Assembly: GCF_032464895.1 (NCBI RefSeq)
Contig: NZ_JAWDIC010000004.1
Span: forward strand, 186,001 to 250,000
Direction of reading: 5' to 3'
Source: Phycicoccus sp. M110.8
GTDB taxonomy: Bacteria > Actinomycetota > Actinomycetes > Actinomycetales > Dermatophilaceae
Length of the DNA: 64,000 bases
Shown: piece by piece, positions 33,182-42,882 of the stretch
Layout of the letters: every line of letters starts with the position of its first letter
Position numbering within the stretch: the stretch's first letter is position 1
Made by a program: the position numbers and the translations under genes
The notes under the pieces: generated by a model
What the model saw: the letters and a program-made list of their open reading frames with translations, nothing else
Database searches by the model: none
Told to the model about the DNA's origin: nothing

Positions 33182-35073
33182 GTGATGGACACCATGCAGA
33201 AGCCGCCGACCGAGGCGATCCTGGCCGTTCACGAGCAGCTGTCGAAGACGCTGCCCATGCACGACGAGCAGGACTTCGAGGACGCTCGGCGCGGCTACCT
33301 CGGGACCATCGAGCCCGCGATCGTCCGTGACGCCCGGGGTGAGGTCGTGTGGGATGCCGGCTCCTACGAGTTCCTGGACGGTGACGCACCCGCGACGGTC
33401 AACCCGAGCCTGTGGCGGCAGTCCACGCTGACGGCGATGCACGGGCTGTTCGAGGTGGTTCCGGGGATCTACCAGGTGAGGGGGCTCGACCTCTCGAACG
33501 TCAGCTTCGTCGAGGGGGAGCGGGGCGTCCTCGTGATCGACCCCCTGATCTCGGCCGAGACGGCGGCGGCGGCCCTGCGTCTCTACCGGACCCATCGCGG
33601 CGACCGCCCGGTGACCGGTGTCGTGTACACGCACAGCCACGTCGACCACTTCGGCGGTGTCGAGGGCGTCGTGTCCCCGGAGGCAGTGCGTACCGGTGAG
33701 GTCCCGGTCCTCGCGCCCGAGGGCTTCCTGGAGCACGCCGTGAGCGAGAACGTGTACGCAGGCACCGCGATGACGCGCAGGGCCGGCTACATGTACGGCG
33801 CGTCCCTGCCGCGCGGACCGCAGGGACAGGTGGGGGCCGGTCTCGGCCAGACCACCTCGACCGGCACCGCCGGGATCATCGCGCCGACCGTGGACATCAC
33901 GCGGACGGGGCAGGAGGAGGTCGTCGACGGCATCCGGATGGTGTTCCAGATGGCTCCCGGCAGCGAGGCTCCTGCGGAGATGCACCTCTACCTCCCGGCT
34001 CCCACGCCCTGTGCATGGCCGAGAACGCCACCCACGTCCTGCACAACATCCTCACGATCCGGGGTGCCGTGGTCCGTGACCCGCACGCGTGGGCCGGCTA
34101 CATCGGCGAGGCGATCGACCTGTTCGGCGGCGAGCTCGAGCTCGTCTTCGCCTCCCACCACTGGCCCACGTGGGGACGGGAGCGGGCCGTGGAGTTCCTC
34201 AGCCAGCAGCACGACCTCTACGCCTACCTGCACGACCAGACCGTGCGCATGCTGAACAGGGGCATGACCGGTACGGAGATCGCCGAGGAGATCGTGCTGC
34301 CGCCGGCCCTGGACCACGCATGGCACGCCCGCGGCTACTACGGATCGGTGAGCCACAACGTGAAGGCCATCTACCAGCGTTACATGGGCTGGTACGACGG
34401 GAACCCGGCCCACCTGTGGGCCCACCCGCCGGTGGAGGCAGGACGGCGCTATGTCGAGTTCATGGGGGGTGCCGACGCCGTCGTGGCCAGGGCGCGGCAC
34501 TCGTACGCGGCGGGAGACTTCCGCTGGGTTGCCGAGGTGCTCGACCACGTGGTGTTCGCCCAGCCTGAGCACGAGGCCGCTCGCGAGCTGCTCGCGGACA
34601 CCTACGAGCAGCTCGGCTACGGCTGCGAGAACGGCACCTGGCGCTCGGCGTACCTCGCTGCCGCGCACGAGCTGCGCCACGGGGCGTTCGGTACGCCGGT
34701 CGCCACCTCACCGGGGATGCTGGCCGCGCTCAGCCCCGAGCAGGTCTTCGACGCGCTCGCGGTGAGGGTGGACGGGCCCGCCTGCTGGCAGGAGCGCCTC
34801 ACTCTCGACGTGCGCCTCACGGACACCGGTCAGGCGTTCCGGCTCACCCTGCGCAACGGTGTGCTGAGCCACACGGCTGTGCTGCCCGACACCCCAGCCG
34901 ACGCAGTCCTGCACCTCCCCGCGGCTGGGCTCGTCGCCGTGGCCACCGGTGCCACGGACCCCGCTGCGCTCGCAGCCGCCGGCGTCCGGGTCGAGGGGGA
35001 CCCGGCGGCGCTGGGGCGGCTGGTCGGGGCGCTCGAGGCGCCCGACCCCGACTTCGCGATCGTCACGCCCTGA
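33182..35073 (+). pseudogene. Alkyl sulfatase (SdsA1/YjcS type), frameshifted
   Basis: Together the two frames encode a full ~630-aa class III alkylsulfatase that hydrolyses sulfate esters such as SDS. The first frame (GTG 33182 or ATG 33185, AGGAGG upstream) holds the metallo-beta-lactamase site THSHVDHFGG and runs to EMHLYLP. The second resumes HALCMAENATHVLHN and continues with FASHHWPTW and the C-terminal SCP2-like domain. Alignment by eye needs one missing base around 33994-34003. Either a sequencing error or a recent inactivating deletion; no stalling or slippery signal is evident. No signal peptide is seen. Confidence 0.8.
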
Positions 35074-35097
35074 CCGCGACCGGGGTCGGGAGCCGGG

Positions 35098-36099
35098 TCA
35101 GGCTGCGCTCGTCACGCGGTAGGACCCGTGCGCGACGTCGTCGACCGCGCTCGGTCGGTGTGGCTGCCAGCCCAGCTCCCGCCGGGTGCGCTCCGACGAG
35201 ACCACCTGGTCGCAGGCGAGGGCCTGCGCGAACGGCCCACCCAGGACGTCGGCGGCCTGGTCGACGGACCAGCCGCGGGTGCCGCTGACTCCTGCGGCCT
35301 CGGCGGCTGCGGCGGCCAGGGCCCGGGTGTCGACGCCCTCCTCCGTGACCCCGTGCAGGACGCTGCCTGCCGGGGCGTGCTGCAGGGCCAGGACGAACAG
35401 GTCGGCGAGGTCGTCCACGTGGACCATGGGCCAGCGGACCGTCCGCTCACCCACGTGCCGCCCCACCCCGTGCTGCCGGGCGAGCTCCACGAGGAGGGCC
35501 GGTATGCCGCCCCCGCGTCCGTGCGCGACGCCGGGTCGGACGACCACCCCGCGCACCTGGTGCGTGGACGCTGCGAGCACCCGCTCCTCGAGGCGGTGGC
35601 GGTAGCCGACGAGTGGGATCGGGTTGGTCGGGCTCGTCTCGTCGAACGGCTCGACGGTGGCCGGTCGGGTCGCGGCGTCCGGAGTCGTCGGGTCCGGGAC
35701 GGCCGTGTCCTTCGGCGACGGCGTCGTCGAGGGGCCCAGGACCCAGGCGCCGCTCGTGTAGAGCAGCGCGCGACCGGTCCCGGCCAGGGCGGACACGAGC
35801 GCGTCGAGGGCCGCCAGGTCTGCTGCCTCGTCCCCGAGCGGCGTGGCCAGGTGCACGACGGCGTCCACGTCGGCCGTGACCGCCGCTCGCAGCGAGTCCG
35901 GGTCGCGCAGGTCGCCCGGCACCGTGGTCACGCCGTCCGGGACGGGGCTGCTCGCCTCGCCGGGTCGGGTCAGGGCACGGACCTGGTGCCCGGCTGCGAG
36001 CAGGTGCTCGGTGACGACGCCGCCGAGGTAGCCCCCGGCGCCGATGACCAGGACGCGTCCGGCAGCGCCGGTGGTCGTGTGTTCCCTGTGGTGGATCAT
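35098..36099 (-). CDS. NAD-dependent epimerase/dehydratase family protein
   Basis: 333-aa extended SDR. The N-terminal Rossmann loop is VLVIGAGGYLGGVVTEHLL, with VVHLATP after strand 4 and LYTSGAWVLG plus VGYRHRLEE in place of the catalytic S/YxxxK (the tyrosine is in GYRHR, with no lysine at +4), so activity may be altered. AGGAG precedes the ATG. Last gene of the leftward MFS-thioredoxin-SDR operon, 61 bp after trx. Substrate unknown. Confidence 0.82.
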   Translation of the reverse strand: MIHHREHTTTGAAGRVLVIGAGGYLGGVVTEHLLAAGHQVRALTRPGEASSPVPDGVTTVPGDLRDPDSLRAAVTADVDAVVHLATPLGDEAADLAALDALVSALAGTGRALLYTSGAWVLGPSTTPSPKDTAVPDPTTPDAATRPATVEPFDETSPTNPIPLVGYRHRLEERVLAASTHQVRGVVVRPGVAHGRGGGIPALLVELARQHGVGRHVGERTVRWPMVHVDDLADLFVLALQHAPAGSVLHGVTEEGVDTRALAAAAAEAAGVSGTRGWSVDQAADVLGGPFAQALACDQVVSSERTRRELGWQPHRPSAVDDVAHGSYRVTSAA

Positions 36100-36160
36100 C
36101 TGGTTCTCCTGTGGTGGTTCGGTGTGCAGGGGGGAGGCGGGGTGCCGGTGCTCTGGTGGC

Positions 36161-36505
36161 TCAGGCCCTCCCCACCGGGTTGCGGAGGAACCCGGCGAGG
36201 TCGGCCTCGAGCCGGCGACGGGGCCTGGCTCCGGTGATGGTCCTGACCACCTCGCCCCCGACGTAGACGTTCATCGTCGGCATGCCCGTGATGCCGTACC
36301 GCGTTGCGGTGACGGGGTTCTCGTCGACGTTGAGCTTCACGACGCGCAGCGTCCCGGCATTGTCGGCGGCGATGTCGGCGAGCACCGGCGCGATGGCCAG
36401 GCAGGGTCCGCACCACGGTGCCCAGAAGTCCACGAGCACGGGCAGCTCGGACTGCAGCACCTCGGTCTCGAAGTCGGCGTCGGTGACGTGCTGGATCTCG
36501 GTCAT
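36161..36505 (-). CDS. trxA: Thioredoxin
   Basis: 114 aa. The redox centre WCGPC (C32, C35) sits in VDFWAPWCGPCLAIAP, with the cis-proline loop GITGMPTMNVY. It is a typical cytoplasmic thioredoxin, here inside an efflux operon rather than with thioredoxin reductase. The CsoR/CstR-like operator upstream of the operon makes a thiol or sulfur-stress role plausible (inference). Confidence 0.93.
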   Translation of the reverse strand: MTEIQHVTDADFETEVLQSELPVLVDFWAPWCGPCLAIAPVLADIAADNAGTLRVVKLNVDENPVTATRYGITGMPTMNVYVGGEVVRTITGARPRRRLEADLAGFLRNPVGRA

Positions 36506-36529
36506 GGTCGTCCTCGTTCCCGTCGCAGG

Positions 36530-37954
36530 TCAGGCGTGAGCCGGCTCGGGCGCGGACTGGTCCGCTGGTGCCGGCGTCCGCAGCGTGACCGCGGCGGCCA
36601 CGGCACCGACGAGGGCGATGACGGCCGCGCCGACGAAGGCCGCGGAGAAGCCGTCGGTCAGGGCGCGCACGTCGCCCAGCTGCCCGGCACCCGCACCGGC
36701 AGCGATCGCCGTCATCGCGGCGAGACCGAGGGCGGAGCCCACCTGGTAGCTGACGTTGACGATGCCGGAGGCCAGGCCGCCCTCCTCGGGCCGGGCCGAG
36801 CTGATGGCGGTACCGAGCGAGGGGATGAACGCCAGGCTCATGCCGAGTGCCGCGACGAGCGAGGCGGGGAGGACGTCGACCCAGAACGCGCCGTCGGGGC
36901 GCACCAGCGACAACCAGCCGAGGCCGGCGGCGAGCAGGAGCATGCCGGTGACGACCATGGCCTTGGGACCGAAGGCCGCCATCGCCCTCGGGGCCAGCGC
37001 GATCATGCCGAGCATGATGAGCGCGGTCATGGGCAGCAGCGCCGCGCCGGACGGGAAGGCGCTGTAGCCGAGCACCTGCTGCAGGTAGAGGTTCAGGAAG
37101 AACCACATCGGGATCCACGCACCGCCGAGGAGCAGCTGGGCGAGGTTGGCCGCGCCCAGGTTCGGGGTCCGCAGGATGCCCAGGCGCACGAGCGGATCGC
37201 GACGCGAGACCTGGACCAGCACGAAGGCGACGAGCAGCGCCGCGGCCACCCCCAGGGCGACCCAGGTCGAGACGGAGGACCAGCCGACCTCGGGTGCCCG
37301 CACCACGGCATACACGGCCGCGCCCAGGCCACCGGTGACGGTGAGCGCGCCCAGCACGTCGACCGAGCCGGAACGGGCGCCGCCGGCCGGCAGGAACGCG
37401 GGCGTCAGGACGAACACGAGCACCGCGATCGGGACGTTGAGGTAGAACACCCACGGCCAGGACAGGTACTCGGTGATGACGCCGCCGAGGAACACGCCGG
37501 CCGTGCCACCCGCCGGGGCCGCCGCGCCGTAGAGCGCCAGCGCCTTGGTGAGCTCCTTGGGGTTGGAGCCGAACGTCATCATCAGCAGCGTCAGCGCCGA
37601 CGGCGCGATGAGCGCAGCGCCGGCACCCTGCACCGCGCGCCCCGCGAGCTCGACCGCGGGGGTGGCGGCGACCCCCGCCACGACCGAGCCGGCGAGCAGG
37701 ACGAGCCAGCCGCTGGTGAACACCCTGCGGGCGCCGAGCAGGTCGGACAGGCGGCCGCCGAGGAGGAGGAGCCCGCCGAAGGCCACGACGTAGGCGTTGA
37801 AGACCCAGGACAGGTTCTCCTGGCTGAAGCCGAGGTCCGCCTGCATCTTCGGCAGCGCGACCCCGATGATCGAGGTGTCCATGATGACCATGAACTGGGC
37901 CGCGGCGATCAGGGCTAGGCCCTTCCAGCGCCGCGACGCGATGGTGGTGCTCAT
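36530..37954 (-). CDS. MFS drug efflux transporter, DHA2 family
   Basis: 474 aa with about 14 membrane helices. Motif A is GGRLSDLLGARRVF, the first helix carries the DHA2 marker FMVIMDTSIIGVALP, and motif C-like GGTAGVFLGGVI follows. AAGGAG is eight bases before the ATG. First gene of the operon with trxA and the SDR, under the palindrome at 37994-38009. The substrate is unknown. Confidence 0.9.
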   Translation of the reverse strand: MSTTIASRRWKGLALIAAAQFMVIMDTSIIGVALPKMQADLGFSQENLSWVFNAYVVAFGGLLLLGGRLSDLLGARRVFTSGWLVLLAGSVVAGVAATPAVELAGRAVQGAGAALIAPSALTLLMMTFGSNPKELTKALALYGAAAPAGGTAGVFLGGVITEYLSWPWVFYLNVPIAVLVFVLTPAFLPAGGARSGSVDVLGALTVTGGLGAAVYAVVRAPEVGWSSVSTWVALGVAAALLVAFVLVQVSRRDPLVRLGILRTPNLGAANLAQLLLGGAWIPMWFFLNLYLQQVLGYSAFPSGAALLPMTALIMLGMIALAPRAMAAFGPKAMVVTGMLLLAAGLGWLSLVRPDGAFWVDVLPASLVAALGMSLAFIPSLGTAISSARPEEGGLASGIVNVSYQVGSALGLAAMTAIAAGAGAGQLGDVRALTDGFSAAFVGAAVIALVGAVAAAVTLRTPAPADQSAPEPAHA

Positions 37955-37993
37955 CTGTCTTTCTCCTTGTCGGAAGGTCCTGCGGGAAGTGGG

Positions 37994-38010
37994 ATACCCC
38001 AGTGGGGTAC
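37994..38010. promoter_or_regulatory. CsoR/CstR-like operator
   Basis: ATACCCC-AGT-GGGGTAC, with outer GTGGG (37990-37993 region) and CCCAC (38013-38017) adding a second dyad layer. G/C-rich ATACCCC...GGGGTAT palindromes are the operators of CsoR-family sensors (copper or persulfide). It lies 40 bp before the MFS start in the 259-bp divergent gap to 38214. No CsoR-family gene is in the window. Confidence 0.6.
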
Positions 38011-38213
38011 CTGCCCACGAGTCTGGGCCCGCCGGGTTGTCGTCGGCTGTCCACTCTCTGTCCGGCGTCTTTCCCGGCTCGGGACAACGGTTTCCGGGCG
38101 GCTCGAGCCGGTTGTCGGCACGGGCCCGGCGGCATACGGTGCAGCGATCCGTCGTCGACCGGGCGCCCGAGAGGTGGGGCCACGGACGCGGATCCCGGAA
38201 GGAGTGGGGCGGC

Positions 38214-38684
38214 ATGAGGACGTTCGAGGTGCGTGCCGGTGAGGTGCCGGCGGCGGCAGGCCTGACGCCGGCCGCCCAGGTCGTCGTCGCGTTCCTGGCG
38301 CGGGTCCGGGTCACCGGCGACGCGGCGGAGGCGCATCGGGTGATGGCACCTCGCGTCGTGGCGCACCAGGTCCTGGCCGAGGGCGAGCAGCAGGTGGTGC
38401 GGACGCCGCAGGAGTATGCCGGGCACGTCCGGGACATGCTGCGCGCCTTCGGGCCGTTCCGGTTCACGGTCACCGAGCTGCTGGGTGAGGGCGACCATGT
38501 CTACGTGCGCTGGCGCCAGGAGGGGCGCCACGTCGGGGAGGTCGACGGCCACGCCCCGACCGGTGAGCCCCTGGTGGAGCTGGGCTCGGCCGTCTACCGC
38601 GTGGCCGACGACCGCATCGCCGAGTACTGGGTGCAGCTCGACCGGCTAGGCCTGTCCCTCCAGCTGGGGGCCGGCGGACAGTGA
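38214..38684 (+). CDS. SnoaL/NTF2-like protein
   Basis: 156 aa, single cone-shaped NTF2-like domain of the ester-cyclase kind: VVVAFLARVRVTGDAAEAHRVM, VAHQVLAEGEQQVVRTPQEY, then VYRVADDRIAEYWVQLDRLGL. AAGGAG lies nine bases before ATG 38214. No catalytic function can be assigned. It is divergent from the MFS operon and shares its regulatory gap. Confidence 0.75.
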   Translation: MRTFEVRAGEVPAAAGLTPAAQVVVAFLARVRVTGDAAEAHRVMAPRVVAHQVLAEGEQQVVRTPQEYAGHVRDMLRAFGPFRFTVTELLGEGDHVYVRWRQEGRHVGEVDGHAPTGEPLVELGSAVYRVADDRIAEYWVQLDRLGLSLQLGAGGQ

Positions 38685-38773
38685 GCCGACAGCGCCCGGC
38701 ACCACGATGGCCTTCTGGATCAGGGCAGCGAGCAGGGCAGGGAGCAGGGCCGAGCACGGTGGAGGAGGGGCCG

Positions 38774-39019
38774 GTGGACCACGAGATCGCCCTGGTGGTC
38801 GAGGGCATGGGCTGTCGACGGTGCGTGCGGGAGGTGTCGCGCTGGCTGCGCGACGTCCCCGGTGTCGCGACGGTCGAGGCGGACGCGGCAACCACGCGCG
38901 TGCGGCTCACCGGCACCATGCGCCTGGGTGAGGTCCTCGACGTCTTCGCCGGCACGGCATACACGCCTCGTGTCGGTGCGGTGCCCGGTGCCGGCCCGGA
39001 CGCCGCGACCGGCCGGTGA
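38774..39019 (+). CDS. Heavy-metal-associated (HMA) domain protein
   Basis: 81 aa. VVEGMGCRRCVREVSRWLRDVPGV is the HMA ferredoxin-like metal site with CxxC in the GMxCxxC loop, as in copper chaperones and P-type ATPase N-domains. It is free-standing; no copper ATPase is nearby. AGGAGG lies five bases before GTG 38774, which is preferred over the in-frame GTG at 38759. Its proximity to a CsoR-type operator and the copper locus fits metal handling. Confidence 0.75.
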   Translation: MDHEIALVVEGMGCRRCVREVSRWLRDVPGVATVEADAATTRVRLTGTMRLGEVLDVFAGTAYTPRVGAVPGAGPDAATGR

Positions 39020-39137
39020 CGGGCGGGCATCAGAGGCCACCAGCGACGGGCCCGGCACTCTCCCGGTGGGGCCGGGAGGGCGTTGCCCGCCCCGCTCGGC
39101 GTCCGGCACGATGGTCCTGGTGAAGGGTGGTACCGCG

Positions 39138-42100
39138 GTGGACGAGGTGCGTTACCTGCTGCTCGGGCCCATGGAGGTCGTCGTCGACGGCGAGCCGGCT
39201 CCGCTTCCCGGCCCGGCCGAGCGCGCGCTCCTGGCCCACCTGCTGCTGTCCGCAGGCCGGACCATCCCCACCACGGCGCTGGTCGACCGCCTGTGGTCGG
39301 GGTCGTCGCTGCCGGTGGACCCGGTCAACGCGCTGCAGATCCGGGTCTCCAAGCTCCGGCGTGCCCTCGGCGCGCTCGGGCTGCGGGACGTCGTCGTGCG
39401 GCACGGCACCGGGTACCGCGCTGACGTGGAGCCACAGCAGGTCGACGCGATCGCCTTCTCGTCCGGGGTCGCGCGCGCCCGTGCAGCCCTCTCCGGGGTG
39501 CTGCACCCGACGGAGGCACACCTCGCGGCGTACGACGACGCCCTGGCGCTCTGGCGCGGTGAGGCCCTGGCCGACTTCGGCACCGAGCCGTGGGCGGCCG
39601 TCGAGGCGGGCCGCCTCACCGAGCTGCGGCTGGCGGCCCTCACCGAGCGGGCCCAGGTCGCGCTCGGCCTGGGCCGGGCGCCCGAGGTCGTCGCCGACCT
39701 CGAGCCGTGGGTGGCGACGGACCCGACGCTGGAGTCGCTGGTGGGTCTGCTCATGGTCGCCCTCTACCGCGCAGGCCGGCAGGCGGACGCGCTCGAGGCG
39801 TACCACCGCACCCGCACCGTGCTGGACGAGTCGCTGGGGCTCGAACCCTCGCTCACCCTGAGGTCGCTGCACGAGCGCGTGCTGCGCCAGGACCCGTCGC
39901 TGGGGGAACAGGCCGACCTCGCGCCGCCGGCCGTCGCGGCGCCCCGGGTCCGTGTCGCGGAGACCTCCCCGCTGTGCGCCACCACCCTGTCCGCGGCTGT
40001 CCCGCGACCCCTCCTGGGCCGGGACGACCAGCTCGGGGCGCTGGTCGAGCTCGTCGGCGAGGCCCGGCTGCTGACGCTCGTCGGGCCCGGTGGGGCGGGC
40101 AAGACCTCGCTCGCCCTCGCCCTGGCCGCACGGGTGTCCGACAGCTTCGCCGACGGTGTGCACGGGGTGCGGCTGGCGGCCGTGGCGTCCGCGGACCAGG
40201 TGCCGTGGGCCGTGGCGGAGGCGCTCGGCGTGCCACTCGACGGCGCCGCCCCCGACGGCGGTGTGCGGAGCAGGCTGGCAGCGTTCCTGTCCGGGCGCAG
40301 GGCCCTGGTGCTCCTCGACAACTGCGAGCACGTGGTGGATGCCGTCGCCGCCCTCGTCGACGAGGTCCTCGCCACCTGCCCGCACGTGACGGTGCTGGCC
40401 ACCAGCCGGGAGGCGCTCGCCCTGCGCGAGGAGGTCCAGGTCACGGTCGGTCCGCTCGAGGTGCCGCCGACGGGCGCGGCGCCGGCGGAGGTGCTCTCCT
40501 TCCCCGCTGCCCAGCTCTTCGCCGAGCGGGCCCGGTCCGTCGCGCCCGCGGCGGTGTCCTCCGACACCGACCTCGCGGCCGTGGCGTCGATCGCCTGTGC
40601 CCTGGACGGCATGCCCCTTGCCCTCGAGCTGGCCGCCGCGCGGGTGACCACCCTGTCGCCGTCGGAGATCGCGGCCCGGCTGGGGCACCGGTTCGACCTG
40701 CTCACGTCGGGCAGCCGGACGGCCGAGGCCCGGCAGCGGACCCTGCGCGCGACGGTGGACTGGAGCTACGACCTGCTCACCGAGGCCGAGCGCCGGGTCT
40801 TCGACCGGCTCGCGGTGTTCCACGGCGGGTGGACCCTCGAGGCGGCCGAGGCCGTGCTCGGCGGTGACGACCTCCCGTCGGCCGAGGTGCTCGACGTGGT
40901 CGGCCGGCTCGTGCACCGCTCGATGGTGGTCGTCGAGCGCGGGGTGACCACCCGGTACCGGATGCTGGAGACGCTGCGCGAGTATGCCGCCGAGCGGCTC
41001 GGGGCGAGCGGCGACGCCGGGCTGCTCGCGGCCAGGCACGCCCGGCACTACCAGGCGCTCGCGGTCCGGTGCGAGTGGCTGCTGCGCCGGGGCGGTCAGC
41101 GGGAGGCGTTGCGGGTCCTGCGTGAGGAGCAGCCCAACATCCGGGCCGCCCTGGCCTGGTGGAGCGGCCCCGCGGGCGACCGGGACGTCGCCCTCGAGAT
41201 GGCGGGCTCGCTGGGGCTGTTCTGGCACCTCGGACGCGACCTCGAGGGGCGCGAGGTGCTGCGGCCGCTCCTGGCGGACCCGAGTGGGTCATCGAAAGCC
41301 AGAGCCCTTGCGCTGCAGGCGATCTCGCTGGTCGAGCGGCCCCGGGCCTGCCTGGTCCACCCCAGCGCCTCGTGTGCCCGGGCTGCGGCCGACAGCCTGG
41401 CCGTCTTCGAGGAGGCGGGTGACAGGTCGCGGGCCGCGCTGTCGAAGGTGCTGCTCGCCGTCGAGGGTGTGTCGGGCGGGGACGACGGACGCCACGCGGC
41501 TCTGCTCGAGGAGGCCGGCGCGCAGTTCGCCGCGGAAGGCGACGCGTGGGGTGGGGCGGTCATCGGCTTCGTACGCATGGAGACCGCGTTCACGCGCGGT
41601 GACGAGGAGGCCGTCCCGATCGGCCGGGCCGCGGCCGCGGCCTTCCGCGCGCTGGACGACCCGTGGGGCGAGTCCGCGGTCCTCTACCACCTCGGCTGGG
41701 GCCTGCGGCAGTTCGGTCGGCACGAGGACGCGGCCCGCGTGCTCGAGGAGGCGATCGACGCGGCCGGCTCCGCGGGGCTGTGGAACACGGCGCAGTGGGC
41801 GCTCGCGGAGCTCGGCATCACCCAGCTCGACCTCGGCCACCGCGACGAGGCCGCGCGGCTGTTCGACCGCGCCGCCGCGGCGTCCCGCCAGGTGGGTGAC
41901 GGCGCAGGGGCCGTCCTCTGGGAGTACGGCCGGGGCCTGCTGGCCCACGCCGACGGCGACGTGGAGCGGGCTCGGCTGCACTTCCGTTCGGCGGTGGCGG
42001 GGTTCGCCGAGCTGCGCACCCCGGTCATGCAGGGGCTCGCCCTCGTGGGGCTCGCCGGGTGCGACGACGTCGCCGGTGCGTCGACCCTGGCCCGGGACGG

Positions 42101-42329
42101 CTACGAGCAGGCGCTGGCCCTGGGCCGCTCGACCGGCGAGCCGCGCCTCACCGCCCTGGCGCTCGAGGGCCTGGCCCGCACCGCCCGGGCGGCGGGCGAG
42201 GTGGACGCGGCGGCGACGTGGGCGGCGGAGGCGGCGGCGCTGCGTACCGCCGCGCGCAGACCTGTGGCGCCGCACGAGAGGGTCCCGGCGCCGGTCACCC
42301 GTCCGGCCGCGGACCCCGTGGGCGGCTGA
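39138..42329 (+). CDS. BTAD/AfsR-type transcriptional regulator with STAND ATPase
   Basis: 1063 aa. An OmpR-like winged helix (~1-95), a bacterial transcriptional activation domain (~100-245, ending SLGLEPSLTLRSLHERVL), an NB-ARC/STAND ATPase with P-loop K322 (VGPGGAGKTSLALALA) and LLDNCEHVV, and TPR-like C-terminal repeats (~620-1040). Such proteins switch on ligand and ATP binding to activate secondary-metabolism or stress genes. GTG 39138 has AAGGGTGG upstream; ATG 39111 is an alternative. Downstream VOC and PhzF genes, across a 145-bp gap with a hairpin, are candidate targets. Confidence 0.88.
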   Translation: MDEVRYLLLGPMEVVVDGEPAPLPGPAERALLAHLLLSAGRTIPTTALVDRLWSGSSLPVDPVNALQIRVSKLRRALGALGLRDVVVRHGTGYRADVEPQQVDAIAFSSGVARARAALSGVLHPTEAHLAAYDDALALWRGEALADFGTEPWAAVEAGRLTELRLAALTERAQVALGLGRAPEVVADLEPWVATDPTLESLVGLLMVALYRAGRQADALEAYHRTRTVLDESLGLEPSLTLRSLHERVLRQDPSLGEQADLAPPAVAAPRVRVAETSPLCATTLSAAVPRPLLGRDDQLGALVELVGEARLLTLVGPGGAGKTSLALALAARVSDSFADGVHGVRLAAVASADQVPWAVAEALGVPLDGAAPDGGVRSRLAAFLSGRRALVLLDNCEHVVDAVAALVDEVLATCPHVTVLATSREALALREEVQVTVGPLEVPPTGAAPAEVLSFPAAQLFAERARSVAPAAVSSDTDLAAVASIACALDGMPLALELAAARVTTLSPSEIAARLGHRFDLLTSGSRTAEARQRTLRATVDWSYDLLTEAERRVFDRLAVFHGGWTLEAAEAVLGGDDLPSAEVLDVVGRLVHRSMVVVERGVTTRYRMLETLREYAAERLGASGDAGLLAARHARHYQALAVRCEWLLRRGGQREALRVLREEQPNIRAALAWWSGPAGDRDVALEMAGSLGLFWHLGRDLEGREVLRPLLADPSGSSKARALALQAISLVERPRACLVHPSASCARAAADSLAVFEEAGDRSRAALSKVLLAVEGVSGGDDGRHAALLEEAGAQFAAEGDAWGGAVIGFVRMETAFTRGDEEAVPIGRAAAAAFRALDDPWGESAVLYHLGWGLRQFGRHEDAARVLEEAIDAAGSAGLWNTAQWALAELGITQLDLGHRDEAARLFDRAAAASRQVGDGAGAVLWEYGRGLLAHADGDVERARLHFRSAVAGFAELRTPVMQGLALVGLAGCDDVAGASTLARDGYEQALALGRSTGEPRLTALALEGLARTARAAGEVDAAATWAAEAAALRTAARRPVAPHERVPAPVTRPAADPVGG

Positions 42330-42386
42330 GACGACAGCGGACGGACAGCCCGGCGACACCGCGGGCTCCTAGCGTCGTGGGTGCGG

Positions 42387-42424
42387 GGCGTCCCGGCCCG
42401 ACGGGGAAGCCGGCCCGGGACGCC
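42387..42424. terminator. Hairpin after the BTAD regulator
   Basis: GGCGTCCCGG (42387-42396) and CCGGGACGCC (42415-42424) with an 18-base loop, between the regulator stop and the VOC gene; terminator or leader structure. Confidence 0.5.
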
Positions 42425-42474
42425 ACCGCTGCACGACCGGGAGACCTGTCGTCGACCCGTGGAAAGGACTCGAG

Positions 42475-42882
42475 ATGGCCGTGACCCTGCGCATCGAGAT
42501 CTTCAGCGACGACCTCGACGCACTCGTCGACTTCTACACCCGCGTCCTGCGCTTCCGCCTGGACCGGGACGAGCGCGCCGACTCGCCCGGGTACGTCGCG
42601 CTGAGCCGCGACACGGTCCGCATCGGGGCCGCCGAGCGCGGGGGCATCGCGCACCTGGAGGGCCGCCGTCCTCCCGCCGGGACCGAGATAGTCCTGGAGG
42701 TCGACGACGTCCGTGCCGAGCTGGCCGCCGTGGAGTCCAGCGGCTGGCCGCTCGAGGAAGGCCTCCAGGACCGGCCGTGGGGGCTGGCCGACTTCCGTCT
42801 CCTCGACCCCGCGGGCTACTACCTGCGGGTCACGCACCACCAGCCGCAACCCTCCGAACAGCCAAGGAGCACGCCCTCATGA
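42475..42882 (+). CDS. VOC-superfamily protein
   Basis: 135 aa: TLRIEIFSDDLDALVDFYTR, VALSRDTVRIGAAERG, then WGLADFRLLDPAGYYLRVT, the paired glyoxalase-fold modules. AAAGGA lies before the ATG. Its stop overlaps the PhzF start (ATGA), so the two are co-translated. Substrate unknown. Confidence 0.85.
   Translation: MAVTLRIEIFSDDLDALVDFYTRVLRFRLDRDERADSPGYVALSRDTVRIGAAERGGIAHLEGRRPPAGTEIVLEVDDVRAELAAVESSGWPLEEGLQDRPWGLADFRLLDPAGYYLRVTHHQPQPSEQPRSTPS

Noticed and set aside
33994-34003. Programmed ribosomal frameshift in the alkylsulfatase
   Set aside because: No slippery heptamer, stem or internal ribosome site is evident, and the family is normally encoded in one frame.
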